A DNA stretch of 64,000 bases from SCUS01 sp966211675 (GCA_966211675.1 CBIHPK010000010.1:1-64000); one strand, 5' to 3'; positions 1 to 8,968 are shown, numbered from the stretch's first letter. Translations and numbers: made by a program. The notes: generated by a model from the letters alone, not told the origin.

Positions 1-787
1 CGCCCTCGGCCTCGGGCACCGGCTCCGCCCAGCGCAGCGTCGCGGCCACCCGCGCCCCCACGCCCGTCGCCTCGACCTCCGTGCGGTAGGTCTCGTAGCC
101 CGGGTGCGAGACCTCGATCACATGGCGTCCCTCGGCCACCGTCAGCGGGCTCTCGACGGGCGTCCTCGCGACCTCCTGGCCGTCGACGCGCACCACCGCG
201 CCCGGCAGCTCGCAGGCCACCTGGAGCGTCGAGCGCGACCGCGCGAGCGTCGCCGCGACCGCCGCCCGCTGTCCGCCCGCCACGTCCACCTCCGCGCGGA
301 AGGCGTCGCGCCCGGGAGCGCTCACCACCACCCGCCGCCTCCCGGTGGAGACAGGGATCCCCTCGCGCCAGTCGCGCCTCGCGACCCCATCGACCTCCAC
401 CGTCGCCTCCGGGGCGTCGACGCTCACCACGAGGGTCCCGATGCGGGTGCCGAGGCGGGCGAGGGCGGCGACGATGTCGGCGCGGTGGCGCGCCACGGCC
501 GAGGGCGGCGCGAGGCGCTGGTAGCGCTCGATGGCCTCCCGGGCCTCGACGTACTCGTTGAGGTTCTCGTGCGTGGCCGCGAGGTTGAAGAGCACCTCAG
601 GGTTCTGCGAGGCGTCGTAGGCCGCGCGAAACTCCGTGAGCGCCCCCCGCAGATCGCCCTCGCTGGAGAGCTGCACGCCGCGGTCGAAGTGCTCGCTCGC
701 CGAGGCGGTCTGCGCGAGCGCGGCCGAGGGGATCATCGAGAGGACGAGGGCGAGGGCGGCTCCCGGGAGTCGGGGGTGGGTCGGCAA
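1..787 (-). CDS. TPR/PEGA-domain secreted protein, C-terminus beyond the window
   Basis: Partial gene running off the left edge. I place the start at a TTG (787-785) preceded by a good Shine-Dalgarno GGAGAAG; it opens a signal peptide ending in SAALAQ. Then come a TPR-like segment (FDRGVQLSSEGDL..., NPEVLFNLAATHENL) and at least two PEGA-like beta units (VSVDAPEATVEVDG; QVACELPGAVVRVDGQEV). PEGA/TPR proteins of this type are common in myxobacteria and are thought to act at the cell surface or in the periplasm; the precise role is unknown. It is divergent from the FAM20-like gene at 1015, with about 227 bases between them. Confidence 0.75.
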   Translation of the reverse strand, partial: MPTHPRLPGAALALVLSMIPSAALAQTASASEHFDRGVQLSSEGDLRGALTEFRAAYDASQNPEVLFNLAATHENLNEYVEAREAIERYQRLAPPSAVARHRADIVAALARLGTRIGTLVVSVDAPEATVEVDGVARRDWREGIPVSTGRRRVVVSAPGRDAFRAEVDVAGGQRAAVAATLARSRSTLQVACELPGAVVRVDGQEVARTPVESPLTVAEGRHVIEVSHPGYETYRTEVEATGVGARVAATLRWAEPVPEAEG

Positions 788-1014
788 GAGGCTTCTCCGC
801 TGGCGAAGGGCATCGGGGGACCGCAACGGGCGTGAGGCGAAGGGGTCGGCGTGCCCGTCGTCGGCCAACGATCCCGTGGCTCCACCCGGTGCGATCGGGG
901 AGCGACTCTATCCGAAGCGCCGCGCCCTGTGTCCCCGATGGCTCCCGTCCCCTCTCCGCAGGCTCCGTAATTCCGTCGGGCCGCGCCGATCGTGCTAGCT
1001 CACCGGACATCCCG

Positions 1015-1944
1015 ATGATGCCTCGATGGATCTCTCCCCTCCTTGCGGCGGCGATCGCGCTGGGTCCCCTGGTCGGCCGATCGCAGCCCGCCCCCCAGGC
1101 CCCGGCGGCCGCCGACGCGCGGCAGTTCGGCGGCGTCTCCGAGGCCCGCATCCTCGAGTCGATCCGCAGCGCCCGGGTGCTCGGCCGGCAGAACGTGGGC
1201 AGCACCAGCGTGAACCTCCACCTGCGGCTGGAGGGTGGCATCGACGCGGCGTGGAAGCCCCGCACGACGACGCACGGCGACAGCTACCGCGCGGAGATCG
1301 CCGCCTACCGGCTCAACCGCCTGCTCGGGCTCAACCGGGTGCCTCCGGCCATCTCGCGCGCCATCCCTCGCGCCACGCTGCGGCTCGCGCCGGACAGCCC
1401 GGTGATCTTCGACCGCGACAACACGGCGCGGGGCGCGGCGATCTACTGGGTCCCGGTGCTCCGCCCCTCGCGCATCGACGGCGCCGAGGACCAGGAGCGC
1501 TGGGGTCGCTGGCTGCGCCAGGGACGAACCGTCCCGCCCGATCAGTCGCAGCGCGCGGAGGAGATCTCGACGCTGCTGGTCTTCGACTTCCTCACCGGCA
1601 ACTGGGACCGATGGAGCGGCGCCAACGTCCCCATGGACGCGCAGGGCCACCTCATCTACCGCGACAACAACGGCGGCTTCGAGGAGCCCTTCGTCGAGGG
1701 CCTGCTCCAGCGCTCGCGCTCGCTTCTGCACCGCACGCAGCGCTTCCGCCGCGACGTGATCGCCCGGGCGCGAGCGATGACCGAGGCCTCGGTGCGCGCG
1801 GAGATGGCGCTCGACCCCGATCGCAATGCGCCCCCGCTCAGCGCGGGGCAGATCCGCTCGCTCTTGCGCCGTCGCGACCTGCTGCTGGAGTACGTCGACG
1901 GCCTCGCGCGCCGCCACGGAGAGGCCGCCGTCTACGCCTGGTGA
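1015..1944 (+). CDS. Secreted FAM20/four-jointed-like (HipA-type fold) kinase
   Basis: 309 residues starting MMPRW; the second ATG at 1018 is equally possible. An N-terminal signal peptide (MPRWISPLLAAAIALG) predicts export. The body carries the hallmark order of the FAM20/Four-jointed secretory kinases: candidate ATP Lys in AWKPR (K81), a Glu helix YRAEIAAYRLNRLLG (E94) followed by NRVPP, the catalytic-loop-like TGNWDR (D198) and the metal-binding-like YRDNNGGF (D217). In animals such kinases phosphorylate secreted proteins or glycans; the bacterial substrate is unknown. The gene ends 13 bases from the convergent ccmB. Family assignment comes from motif reading only; a HipA-like or lipid kinase-like relative is the alternative. 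Confidence 0.68.
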   Translation: MMPRWISPLLAAAIALGPLVGRSQPAPQAPAAADARQFGGVSEARILESIRSARVLGRQNVGSTSVNLHLRLEGGIDAAWKPRTTTHGDSYRAEIAAYRLNRLLGLNRVPPAISRAIPRATLRLAPDSPVIFDRDNTARGAAIYWVPVLRPSRIDGAEDQERWGRWLRQGRTVPPDQSQRAEEISTLLVFDFLTGNWDRWSGANVPMDAQGHLIYRDNNGGFEEPFVEGLLQRSRSLLHRTQRFRRDVIARARAMTEASVRAEMALDPDRNAPPLSAGQIRSLLRRRDLLLEYVDGLARRHGEAAVYAW

Positions 1945-1957
1945 GCGCCGCGCGGGA

Positions 1958-2629
1958 TCAGTCCGAGAGCAGCGTCGGCAGCAGGGCGATGCCGCCCGCG
2001 ATGAAGACCAGGTCGAAGATCATCAGCAGCCTGAACCAGTCGGCGAGCTGCGAGACCGAGGCGCCGCCGAAGAGGTCGCGCGTCGCGACGACGCCGCAGA
2101 GCAGCGCCGGGGAGACCAGGGGGTAGAGCACCACGGCGAGCAACAGGTCGCGGGCGCGGGTGCGTGCGATGAGCGCCCCGAAGAGCGTCCCCGCGGCGAC
2201 GAAGCCGACGGTGCCGAGGAAGAGCAGCGCGGCGAAGGGACCGAAGTGCTCGAAGAGCGGCGCGTGCAGCAGCAGCGCGACCAGCGGCGCGACCACGCAC
2301 TCGGTGACGAGCACGAAGACCAGCGCCCCGAGCGCCTTGCCGATGAAGAGCGACGCGGGGGAGGCGGGGGAGAGCAGCACCGCGCGCAGGGCGCCCTCCT
2401 CGCGCTCGCGGTCCCAGGTGCGCGAGAGCCCGAGGGTGCCGGCGAAGGCGACGGCGATCCAGAGCACGCCGGGCGCGACCTGCCGCCCGGTGGCCTCGTC
2501 GACGAAGAGCGACATGGACGAGAGCACCGCGACCAGCGCCGCGAAGAGCGTCATCGTCGGGACGACCTCGCGCACCCGAAGCTCGATCAGCAGGTCCTTG
2601 CGGGCGATGGCGAGCGCGTGGCGGAGCAT
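1958..2629 (-). CDS. ccmB: Heme exporter permease CcmB
   Basis: 223 residues, the usual CcmB length. The N-terminus (MLRHALAIARKDLLIELR) and the conserved EREEGALRAVLLSP segment are typical of CcmB, the membrane subunit of the CcmABCDE ABC module of cytochrome c maturation. About six hydrophobic segments are visible. The start lies 2 bases after the stop of the TPR gene upstream, so the two are probably cotranscribed. No ccmA, ccmC or ccmE is seen inside the window; on this strand the next downstream gene points the other way, so ccmB is the last gene of this operon and is separated from its usual partners. Confidence 0.85.
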   Translation of the reverse strand: MLRHALAIARKDLLIELRVREVVPTMTLFAALVAVLSSMSLFVDEATGRQVAPGVLWIAVAFAGTLGLSRTWDREREEGALRAVLLSPASPASLFIGKALGALVFVLVTECVVAPLVALLLHAPLFEHFGPFAALLFLGTVGFVAAGTLFGALIARTRARDLLLAVVLYPLVSPALLCGVVATRDLFGGASVSQLADWFRLLMIFDLVFIAGGIALLPTLLSD

Positions 2630-2631
2630 GG

Positions 2632-3906
2632 TCACCGGCGGCGCGGCCGCGTAGGCTGGTCGAGCTCGCGCAGCCGCTGCTCGACCGCCGGCCGGTCGAT
2701 GGACCCTTCGCCGCTGAGCGCCGCCGTGAAGGCCGCGCGGGCCGCGTTGCGGTCGCCCTCCTCCGCCGCGATGATCCCGCGGAGCACCAGCGCCGGGGCG
2801 TGGCGCGGAGCGTCCGTGAGCACGCGGTCGACGTAGGCGCGGGCGAGGGCGTTCTGCTGCGTGCGGTGCGCCAGCTCGGCGGCGCGAAGCCTGATCGCGG
2901 AGTCGCCGGGCGCGCGGTCGATCGCCCCGTCCCAGGCCTGCATCGCCTCGGGCTCGCGCTGCGTGTGCTCGAGCACCTCGGCGAGGCCCGCGTAGGCCGA
3001 CGCGTCGGTGCCGACCTGGGTGATCGCGCGTCGAAACGGCGCCTCGGCCTCGGCCCAGAGCTGCAGCCCGAGGAGCGCTCGACCGAGGCCCGCCTGAGCG
3101 CCCGACTCGGTCGGCGAGAGGCGCAGCGCCGACTCGAAGGCCGCTCGCGCCGAGGCCGCGTCCCCGGTGGCGACCAGCGCGTCGCCGAGCGCCGTGAGCG
3201 CCTCGGGCCACTGCGGCCGGTCGGTGGTCGCGCGGCGCAGCAGGGGCAGCGCCTCGGCCGCGTTGCCCCGCTGTCGCAGCAGGAACCGCCCCAGCGCCAG
3301 CGCCGACTGCGGGTCCGCCGGGTCGGTGGCGACCGCGCGTCGGTACGCCGCCTCCGCCTCGTTGAGGTGCTGCGCGACCTCCGCCAGCGCGCCGAGGCCG
3401 AGCTGCGGCTCCGGTCGATCGGGCATCGTCTGCGCCGCCTCGCGGTAGGCGCTCTCCGCCGCGGGCAGGTCGGCCGCCATCCTCCGCGCGTCCCCGGTGG
3501 CGAGCTGGAGCTCGCCGTCCCCTGCGGTCATCGAGCGGGCGGCGTCGAGCTCGCGGTCGGCGAGGGCGACCCGGTGCCACACCAGGTAGGCGCGAGCGAG
3601 GCAGATCCTCCGTCGCTGCCCGACCGGGATCGCGTTGCACGCGGCCTGCGCGGGGCGGTAGGCGCCCTGGTCCATGCGCACGCGGGCGGCCTCCCAGCGG
3701 GCCTCGGTGCGCAGCGCGGGGTCGCGGACGCCGTTGAGCACGCGGGCGGCCTCCTCGAAGTGCCCGGCGCGGCGCAGGGCGCGGCCGAGGGCGATGGCTC
3801 CGCTGGGCGTCGAGGCGCCGGCGCGGAGGCCGGCGAGCGAGGATTCCTGGGCCGAGGCGACCGCCGGGAAGATGGTGAGCGCGGCGACAAGCAAGCAGGT
3901 CTTCAT
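2632..3906 (-). CDS. Periplasmic TPR-repeat protein (CcmH/NrfG-like context)
   Basis: 424 residues with a signal peptide (MKTCLLVAALTIFPAVASAQ) followed by at least nine tetratricopeptide repeats recognisable by the A..G.AL and EA...YRRA pattern, for example PQLGLGALAEVAQHLNEAEAAYRRA split over two helices. TPR proteins are scaffolds; beside ccmB a role in cytochrome c assembly like the TPR part of CcmH/CcmI is a reasonable guess, but no CcmH thioredoxin-like motif is present. It starts 25 bases after the HAD gene and ends 2 bases before ccmB. The Arg-rich tail TRPRRR is unremarkable. Confidence 0.8.
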   Translation of the reverse strand: MKTCLLVAALTIFPAVASAQESSLAGLRAGASTPSGAIALGRALRRAGHFEEAARVLNGVRDPALRTEARWEAARVRMDQGAYRPAQAACNAIPVGQRRRICLARAYLVWHRVALADRELDAARSMTAGDGELQLATGDARRMAADLPAAESAYREAAQTMPDRPEPQLGLGALAEVAQHLNEAEAAYRRAVATDPADPQSALALGRFLLRQRGNAAEALPLLRRATTDRPQWPEALTALGDALVATGDAASARAAFESALRLSPTESGAQAGLGRALLGLQLWAEAEAPFRRAITQVGTDASAYAGLAEVLEHTQREPEAMQAWDGAIDRAPGDSAIRLRAAELAHRTQQNALARAYVDRVLTDAPRHAPALVLRGIIAAEEGDRNAARAAFTAALSGEGSIDRPAVEQRLRELDQPTRPRRR

Positions 3907-3930
3907 GGGAGCAATGGGTTCCCTTCGGGT

Positions 3931-4737
3931 TCAGGGGGCGGGCGTGCGCGGTGAGACGCAGCCGTCCCGCAGGATCATCACTCCGGCCACCGGGCTCATC
4001 GCGTCGAGGAGCGCGGGGCTCGGGTGCACCAGCAGCGGGACCGCGCATCCGCCGAGGAAGGTCGCGTCCCAGCCCCCGTCGCCCATCCCCAGCGCCGGGG
4101 GCCAGGCGCCCGCCGCCTGGAGCGCGTCGACCTTGCCCCCGTGCAGCGGGATCGGCCTCGCGAGCACCGGCAGCACCCGGTCGCCCTCGGTGCGGAGCGT
4201 CGCGCCGGAGACCGTCGCGTGGACGAGGCCTGCTCGCCGTAGCGTCGCCGCCACCGCGCCCGCGAGGCTGCCGGTCACGACGTGCACCTCGACGCCCGAG
4301 CGCCCGGCCTCCTCGACGATGAGCCGCACCGCGGGCCGGATGCGCGCCGCGACGCGCTCGGCCACCAGCGCCAGCAGCGCGTCGAGCGCCGCCTGCGTGC
4401 GGTCTCCCAGCACCTCCGACTGGATCTTGCAGATGTGCTCGATGCTCATCCGACCGCCGCGGTAGGCGTCGATGAAGGCGAGGGCCAGCTCGCGGAGGTC
4501 CTCCGGGGCCTCGTCGCCGAAGACCTCGCGCGCGCCGTGGCGCAGGCCCGCGAGGGCTACCGGACCGACCGGGTGGTTGGAGAGGGCCTCGATGAAGAGG
4601 TCGTCGCCGATGTCGCCTTCCCAGAGGGTCCCGTCGGCGTCCGTGGCGATGATGGGGCGGTAGGGCGACGGGGCCGAGCGGACCGCGCGCACGAGCGCTC
4701 GCAGGCCCTCGGACTTTACGGCGTCATGCTGGCTCAT
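3931..4737 (-). CDS. HAD-superfamily phosphatase (phosphoserine phosphatase-like)
   Basis: 268 residues from an ATG that overlaps the preceding stop (ATGA). HAD motif I is TDADGTLWEGD (nucleophile D33, acid/base D35), motif II is the Ser/Thr of HVVTGS, a Lys follows in HGGKVDAL, and motif IV is GMGDGGWD. A helical cap lies between motifs I and II, which fits the HAD-IB/SerB group of phosphomonoesterases. The substrate cannot be read from the sequence; phosphoserine or a related small phosphate ester is possible. It sits in the middle of a translationally coupled run of minus-strand genes. Confidence 0.75.
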   Translation of the reverse strand: MSQHDAVKSEGLRALVRAVRSAPSPYRPIIATDADGTLWEGDIGDDLFIEALSNHPVGPVALAGLRHGAREVFGDEAPEDLRELALAFIDAYRGGRMSIEHICKIQSEVLGDRTQAALDALLALVAERVAARIRPAVRLIVEEAGRSGVEVHVVTGSLAGAVAATLRRAGLVHATVSGATLRTEGDRVLPVLARPIPLHGGKVDALQAAGAWPPALGMGDGGWDATFLGGCAVPLLVHPSPALLDAMSPVAGVMILRDGCVSPRTPAP

Positions 4738-5621
4738 AGCGTTCCTCCGAGTCCCATCCACGCGCCGCCGGGCAGGGGCAGCGTCTGCCACGAGAGCGAG
4801 ACCTGCGAGCGCCGAGGCCTCAGCCCGTCGATCAGCAGGAACACGCCCCCCGCGACCGCCACCGCCCCGGCGGCCACCAGCACCGTGTCCCGGGTCGTCG
4901 CGGTGTAGACCTCCTCCCGCCCGTTCGGCAGCTCGCCCACGCGCTGTCCGTCCTGGGCGATGGCGATGAGGCCGATGGTGAGCGCGGTCGCTCCGCCCGC
5001 GATCAACGCGCCGCCCAGAGCGGCCTCGATCGGGCGTCGGGTGGTGACCCACTGCGTCCTCGGTGGAGCGATCACCGACGGGGCCACCGCCGCCCTCGGA
5101 GCGGGCGCGGGCTCGACGATCGGAGCCGGAGGCGCCGCGGGCGTCGGCGCCGCCACGGGCGGGATCTCCGAGAGCAGCGTACGGGCGCTGACCCTCGCCA
5201 TGGCGATGGCGTCATCCCAGCCGGCCACGACCTCCTGCGCTCGCTGCTCGCCCCGCACGACGCCCTGCGCGTCGAGCCAGCGGAGCGTGAGCGAGACCTG
5301 CCGGTGGTGACCGCGGGCGACGGAGACCAGCACCACGCCGCGCGCGTGCAGGGGGGTGAGCAGCGCCGAGGCGCACTCCGCGGCGTCGCAGGTGAGCCCG
5401 GCGGGGGAGAGGGTCTCGACGCGGGCGTGGACGTCGGAGGCGCGAAGCACCTCGGGCTGTCCGGTGGAGAGCACCTCCGCGACGGCGTCGGCGAGGCGGA
5501 GCCGGTCGGCGGCGGTGATGCCGCGATCGTTGCGGGGGGTGGCCGTGTGCACGACCAGCGGGTCGGCCGACGCGGCGAGCGGACACAGCCAGAGGATCGC
5601 GGCGAGTGCGGAGCGCTTCAC
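4734..5621 (-). CDS. Exported protein with two C-terminal membrane segments, function unknown
   Basis: 295 residues. Signal peptide MKRSALAAILWLCPLAASA, then a globular part (about 20-150) with a single CDAAEC cysteine pair, a Pro/Ala linker (about 155-195), and two hydrophobic helices (AALGGALIAGGATALTIGLIAI and VLVAAGAVAVAGGVFLLIDG, both read as spans) near residues 200-270. The N-terminal part resembles the PEGA-associated or TolB-N-like proteins of myxobacteria that sense or bind at the envelope, but I do not recognise a named family. The stop overlaps the HAD start by 4 bases, so the two are translationally coupled. Confidence 0.6.
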   Translation of the reverse strand: MKRSALAAILWLCPLAASADPLVVHTATPRNDRGITAADRLRLADAVAEVLSTGQPEVLRASDVHARVETLSPAGLTCDAAECASALLTPLHARGVVLVSVARGHHRQVSLTLRWLDAQGVVRGEQRAQEVVAGWDDAIAMARVSARTLLSEIPPVAAPTPAAPPAPIVEPAPAPRAAVAPSVIAPPRTQWVTTRRPIEAALGGALIAGGATALTIGLIAIAQDGQRVGELPNGREEVYTATTRDTVLVAAGAVAVAGGVFLLIDGLRPRRSQVSLSWQTLPLPGGAWMGLGGTL

Positions 5622-5682
5622 GGCGACGTTCTACCGCGCGTCGAGCGCGGAACGGAAACGGATGACCGCCGCAACGACCGCC

Positions 5683-6054
5683 CTACCGGCGCCCGCCCTG
5701 GTTGCTGTTGCGGAGCAGGCGGAGGCGCTCGGCCTTGGCGGCCTTGCGGGCGGCGACGTCCTCGACCTCGGGCACCTCCACGCTCACCTCGCCCTCGCCG
5801 GAGCAGCGCGCCTGGCAGGCGAGGCGCAGCCCGACGATCTTGGCGATGGAGCCGAGGTGGTTGATCTCCTCCTGACAGATGGGGCTGAGGTGCTCCTTGC
5901 CCTGCTTCACGGTGACCTTGCAGAGGCCGCAGGTGGCGACGCCGCCGCACGAGGTGGAGATGGGGTGCCCGTGCTCCTGGAGCACCGTGAGCAGCGACGA
6001 GCCCGCGGGGCCGTCGACCACCCGCTCGGAGCCGGCGATGGAGATTCGGGTCAT
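5683..6054 (-). CDS. Plant-type [2Fe-2S] ferredoxin
   Basis: 123 residues. The cluster ligands follow the adrenodoxin/plant ferredoxin spacing: C36-x5-C42-x2-C45 (SCGGVATCGLCKV) and a distal C80 in RLACQAR. The N-terminal beta-grasp part is MTRISIAGSERVVDGP. Such ferredoxins carry single electrons to or from oxidoreductases in the cytoplasm. The C-terminal 30 residues are charged (ARKAAKAERLRLLRN) and probably extend from the fold. It lies downstream of udk with a 36-base gap and upstream of the membrane protein gene; no obvious redox partner is adjacent. Confidence 0.88.
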   Translation of the reverse strand: MTRISIAGSERVVDGPAGSSLLTVLQEHGHPISTSCGGVATCGLCKVTVKQGKEHLSPICQEEINHLGSIAKIVGLRLACQARCSGEGEVSVEVPEVEDVAARKAAKAERLRLLRNSNQGGRR

Positions 6055-6090
6055 GGGGTGCGACCTGGCATGCGAGACACGGACTCCCTC

Positions 6091-6747
6091 TTAATCCTCG
6101 CGGGCGATCGCCTCGCTGCGGGCGAGGTCGACGTCGCGAACGAACTTCTGGAGCATCGCGAGGATCATCTCCCTCGCGACGCGGTTCTGCCCCCCTTCGG
6201 GGATGATGATGTCGGCGAAGCGCTTGGACGGCTCGACGAACGCGATGTGCATCGGCCGCACGGACTCGTAGTACTGCTGCCGCACCTGGGCAAAGGTGCG
6301 CCCGCGCTGCTCGAGGTCGCGCCGGATGCGGCGCATCAGCCGGATGTCCGAGTCCGTGTCGACGTAGAGCTTCACGTCGAGCCGGTCGCGGATCGCCGGC
6401 AGCGCCAGCACCAGGATGCCCTCGACCACGATGATGGGCGAGGGGTCGAGCCGGTCGGTCTGCGCGGTGCGGGTGTGCGTGGCGAAGTCGTAGCGGGGCT
6501 TCTCCACCGAGCGCCCGGCGCGCAGGGCGTCGAGGTGCTCGCAGAAGAGCTCGTTGTCGAGCGACTCCGGGTGATCGAAGTTGATGCGCGCCCGCTCCTC
6601 GTAGGCCAGGTGGCTGACGTCCTTGTAGTAGGCGTCGTGCTCGATGGCCGTGACGTGGTGCGTGGGCAGCGCCTCGACGAGGGAGCGGGCGATGGTGCTC
6701 TTGCCTGATCCGCTGCCACCAGCGACGCCGACGAGGAGGACTGTCAC
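6091..6747 (-). CDS. udk: Uridine kinase
   Basis: 218 residues from a GTG start that overlaps the preceding stop (GTGA). The P-loop is GGSGSGKST (residues 10-18), followed by the substrate-binding AIEHDAYYKD, NFDHPESLD and KPRYDF motifs and the VVEGILVL and DTDSDIRLMRRIRRD segments that define uridine/cytidine kinases (pyrimidine salvage: NTP-dependent phosphorylation of uridine and cytidine). Length is close to the usual 205-215. An upstream in-frame extension exists but is antisense to nothing useful and lacks the family fold, so I use the GTG. Confidence 0.92.
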   Translation of the reverse strand: MTVLLVGVAGGSGSGKSTIARSLVEALPTHHVTAIEHDAYYKDVSHLAYEERARINFDHPESLDNELFCEHLDALRAGRSVEKPRYDFATHTRTAQTDRLDPSPIIVVEGILVLALPAIRDRLDVKLYVDTDSDIRLMRRIRRDLEQRGRTFAQVRQQYYESVRPMHIAFVEPSKRFADIIIPEGGQNRVAREMILAMLQKFVRDVDLARSEAIARED

Positions 6748-7679
6748 GACGGCGCGGACCCTACCGTTGTTCGCGGCGAGGACACCAGCGCTCGTTGGCG
6801 CCGACGCCTCGCCACGAGGCCCAGCATGACGAAGGCGACCCACCCGGCGACGCCGCGGCGCGCCCAGGGCGAGGCCGAGCAGCCCTGGAAGTAGTTGCCC
6901 TCGGCGGGGTTGACGCACTCCTCCGCGGAGTTGGTGATGGAGCGCCCGAGCGGGTCGAGCGCCTGCACGCTGAAGCACACCGGGCCGTTCGCCTCGCGGG
7001 AGCTGAGGCGGAAGGTGCGCTGCGCGGCGGCGTCGCTGGTGGAGCCGGAGCTCTGGAGCCGCGCCCGGTCGCGCTCGCGGGGACCGGAGACCCCGGGGCC
7101 GCGGGTGCTGTAGATCACGTACTCGATGTCGCTCTCGGGCCACGGGGTCCCGAGGGTGGCGTCGGAGACCACGCGGTTGAAGCGCACGGTGATGTCGTAG
7201 GCGTTGGGGTCGCAGGGGTCGCTGGCCACCGCCCTCGCGCTCGCGCCGCGGATGCCCGCGAAGGGAGGCGGGCCGGCGGAGGGACCGCGCCCGCTGCGGA
7301 AGCGCAGCGAGAGGGGGCCCGTGAGGGGGTCGGAGTAGTTCACCCGGTAGCTGACGTAGGGCTCGAAGGGACGGCCTCCCTGCGGCGTCCAGACGAGCTC
7401 GTCGCGCACGGTGGCGACGGTGCCAGGGAGGCAGCCCGGCATGCCCACCGGCTCCACGCAGAGCGTCGCGCCGGCAGGAACGCGCCCCACGAAGCGCAGC
7501 CGGATGGGGCTGTCCGTGGGCACGTCGAAGCCCTGATCGGCGGGGAAGGAGTCGCGCAGCGCGCCGAGGTCGACCGGGTCGCCCGCGTCGGCCGCGTCGC
7601 ACTGGGCGCTCGCGAGCGGAGCGGCGAGCAGGCCTGCGCCGAGCAGCACCGTCGCGAAGGCTACAGGGCCGCGGCGCAT
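6744..7679 (-). CDS. Secreted protein with MYXO-CTERM-like tail
   Basis: 311 residues. Signal peptide MRRGPVAFATVLLGAGLLAAPLASAQ, then an Ig/fibronectin-like beta-rich body with paired cysteines (ATLCVEPVGMPGC; SDPCDPNAYDITVRFNR) similar to bacterial Ig-like domains that read ...PIRLRFVG and FEPYVSYRVNYS. The C-terminus has Cys (FQGCSAS), a hydrophobic helix (GVAGWVAFVMLGLVA) and an Arg cluster (RRRRQR), the three parts of a MYXO-CTERM surface-sorting signal, but about 20 further residues follow. The start is TGATG-coupled to tolB. The role is unknown; its place suggests it travels with the Tol envelope genes. Confidence 0.68.
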   Translation of the reverse strand: MRRGPVAFATVLLGAGLLAAPLASAQCDAADAGDPVDLGALRDSFPADQGFDVPTDSPIRLRFVGRVPAGATLCVEPVGMPGCLPGTVATVRDELVWTPQGGRPFEPYVSYRVNYSDPLTGPLSLRFRSGRGPSAGPPPFAGIRGASARAVASDPCDPNAYDITVRFNRVVSDATLGTPWPESDIEYVIYSTRGPGVSGPRERDRARLQSSGSTSDAAAQRTFRLSSREANGPVCFSVQALDPLGRSITNSAEECVNPAEGNYFQGCSASPWARRGVAGWVAFVMLGLVARRRRQRALVSSPRTTVGSAPS

Positions 7680-8968
7680 CACCTCGGCTCCCACCGCAGC
7701 CCCTCCGCCACGCCGGGGAGGATCCTCTGCTGGTTGAGGCCGTCCTGGTTCATCAGGAAGATGCCGCCGCGCGAGGAGCTGAAGGCGATGAGCCTGCCGT
7801 CGGGCGAGTAGGTCGGGTCGGTGTTGTTGCCCTGACCCTCGGTGAGCCGCCGCGCCGCGCCCCCGGAGAGGTTGACCGTGAAGATGTCCGACGCGCCGCC
7901 GGTGCGCCCGGCGTAGGCGATGGTCTGGCTGTCCGGCGCCCAGGTGGGCCCGGTGTTGTAGGTGCCCTGGAAGCTCACGCGTCGCTGGCCCCCGCCGCCC
8001 GCGTCCATCACGTAGACCTGCGGGCCGCCCGAGCGGTCGCTCACGAAGGCGATCTTCGACCCGTCGGGGGACCACACCGGGGTGATGTCCGCGCCCGGGT
8101 CGTTGGTGAGCCGTCGCAGGTTGCTGCCGTCGGACGAGCCAAGGTAGATCTCGCTGTTACCATCCCGGGTAAGCACCACGGCCATGCGACCGCCGCCGAA
8201 GGCCGCGCCCATCACCAGCCCGTCGGCGCGCAGCACGGGCTCGCTGCGACCCTGGCGGAAGAGCGCCAGGAAGCCGTCCGGGGTCTGCGAGGAGAAGTAG
8301 ATCCCTCCGGGGCCCCAGGCGGGCGTGAAGTTGAGCCGCCGACCGGCGGAGACCTGAGCGAGGTTCTCGCCGTCGCAGTCGACGGAGAAGATCTGCTTGC
8401 GGCCGTTGCCCGTTCGCCGGGCGAACGCGATGCGGGTGCCGAAGACCCCCGCGGTGCGCGTGTAGAGCAGGATCAGGTCGTTGGCGATGCGGTGCGCCAG
8501 GGCCCGCGGGTTGCCCGGGCCGTAGGTGCGCGTGAGCCGCGGGGCGGCGGGGCTGCCGGGCTCCCACACCTTGAGCTCGATGCGCGTGGCGTCGCCGCTG
8601 CCGCTGACCTGGGCCTTCACGACGGCGGTCGCGCCGACGCCCACCCACGAGGGCGCGTTGATGTTGAGGCCCTCGGCGTCGAGGTCGGCGGTGAACGAGC
8701 GCGCGTCGAGCACCCGGAAGAGGGAGCTCAGCCGGAGGTCGTTGGAGACCACCGAGGACACGGCGTCGCCGTTCGCACCGCGGAAGGCAGGGATCGCGAC
8801 CGGGAGCAGCCGCGCCTCGAGGCCCTGGAGGGTGATGGTGAGCTCCCCCGGGCGGGGCGTACCCGCCGGGGGCGTTGGGGGGAGGGGCTGCGCGTCGGAG
8901 AGCAGCGGGGGGAGCGCCGCGGTCGCTGTCGCCGCCGCGATGAGGATCCAGTGGAGCTGCCGTCGCAT
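7679..8968 (-). CDS. tolB: Tol-Pal system beta-propeller protein TolB
   Basis: 429 residues with signal peptide MRRQLHWILIAAATATAALPPLLS. The N-terminal TolB domain (GVGATAVVKAQVSG, IANDLILLYT) is followed by a propeller of WD-like blades with the conserved WSPDGSKIAFVSDRSG, WAPDSQTIAYA and YSPDGRLIAFSSSR strings. TolB is periplasmic and links Pal to TolA during outer-membrane constriction. It lies 63 bases downstream of the TonB/TolA-like gene. No pal gene follows; a MYXO-CTERM-type surface protein takes that place. Confidence 0.92.
   Translation of the reverse strand: MRRQLHWILIAAATATAALPPLLSDAQPLPPTPPAGTPRPGELTITLQGLEARLLPVAIPAFRGANGDAVSSVVSNDLRLSSLFRVLDARSFTADLDAEGLNINAPSWVGVGATAVVKAQVSGSGDATRIELKVWEPGSPAAPRLTRTYGPGNPRALAHRIANDLILLYTRTAGVFGTRIAFARRTGNGRKQIFSVDCDGENLAQVSAGRRLNFTPAWGPGGIYFSSQTPDGFLALFRQGRSEPVLRADGLVMGAAFGGGRMAVVLTRDGNSEIYLGSSDGSNLRRLTNDPGADITPVWSPDGSKIAFVSDRSGGPQVYVMDAGGGGQRRVSFQGTYNTGPTWAPDSQTIAYAGRTGGASDIFTVNLSGGAARRLTEGQGNNTDPTYSPDGRLIAFSSSRGGIFLMNQDGLNQQRILPGVAEGLRWEPR

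Noticed and set aside
1958..4048. In-frame upstream extension of ccmB
   Set aside because: The extension is an out-of-frame reading of the TPR gene; CcmB family length and a 2-base spacing after the TPR stop place the start at 2629.
6091..7602. In-frame N-terminal extension of udk
   Set aside because: The extra 285 residues overlap the surface protein in a different frame and are Arg-rich; the kinase begins with its P-loop strand at the GTG.
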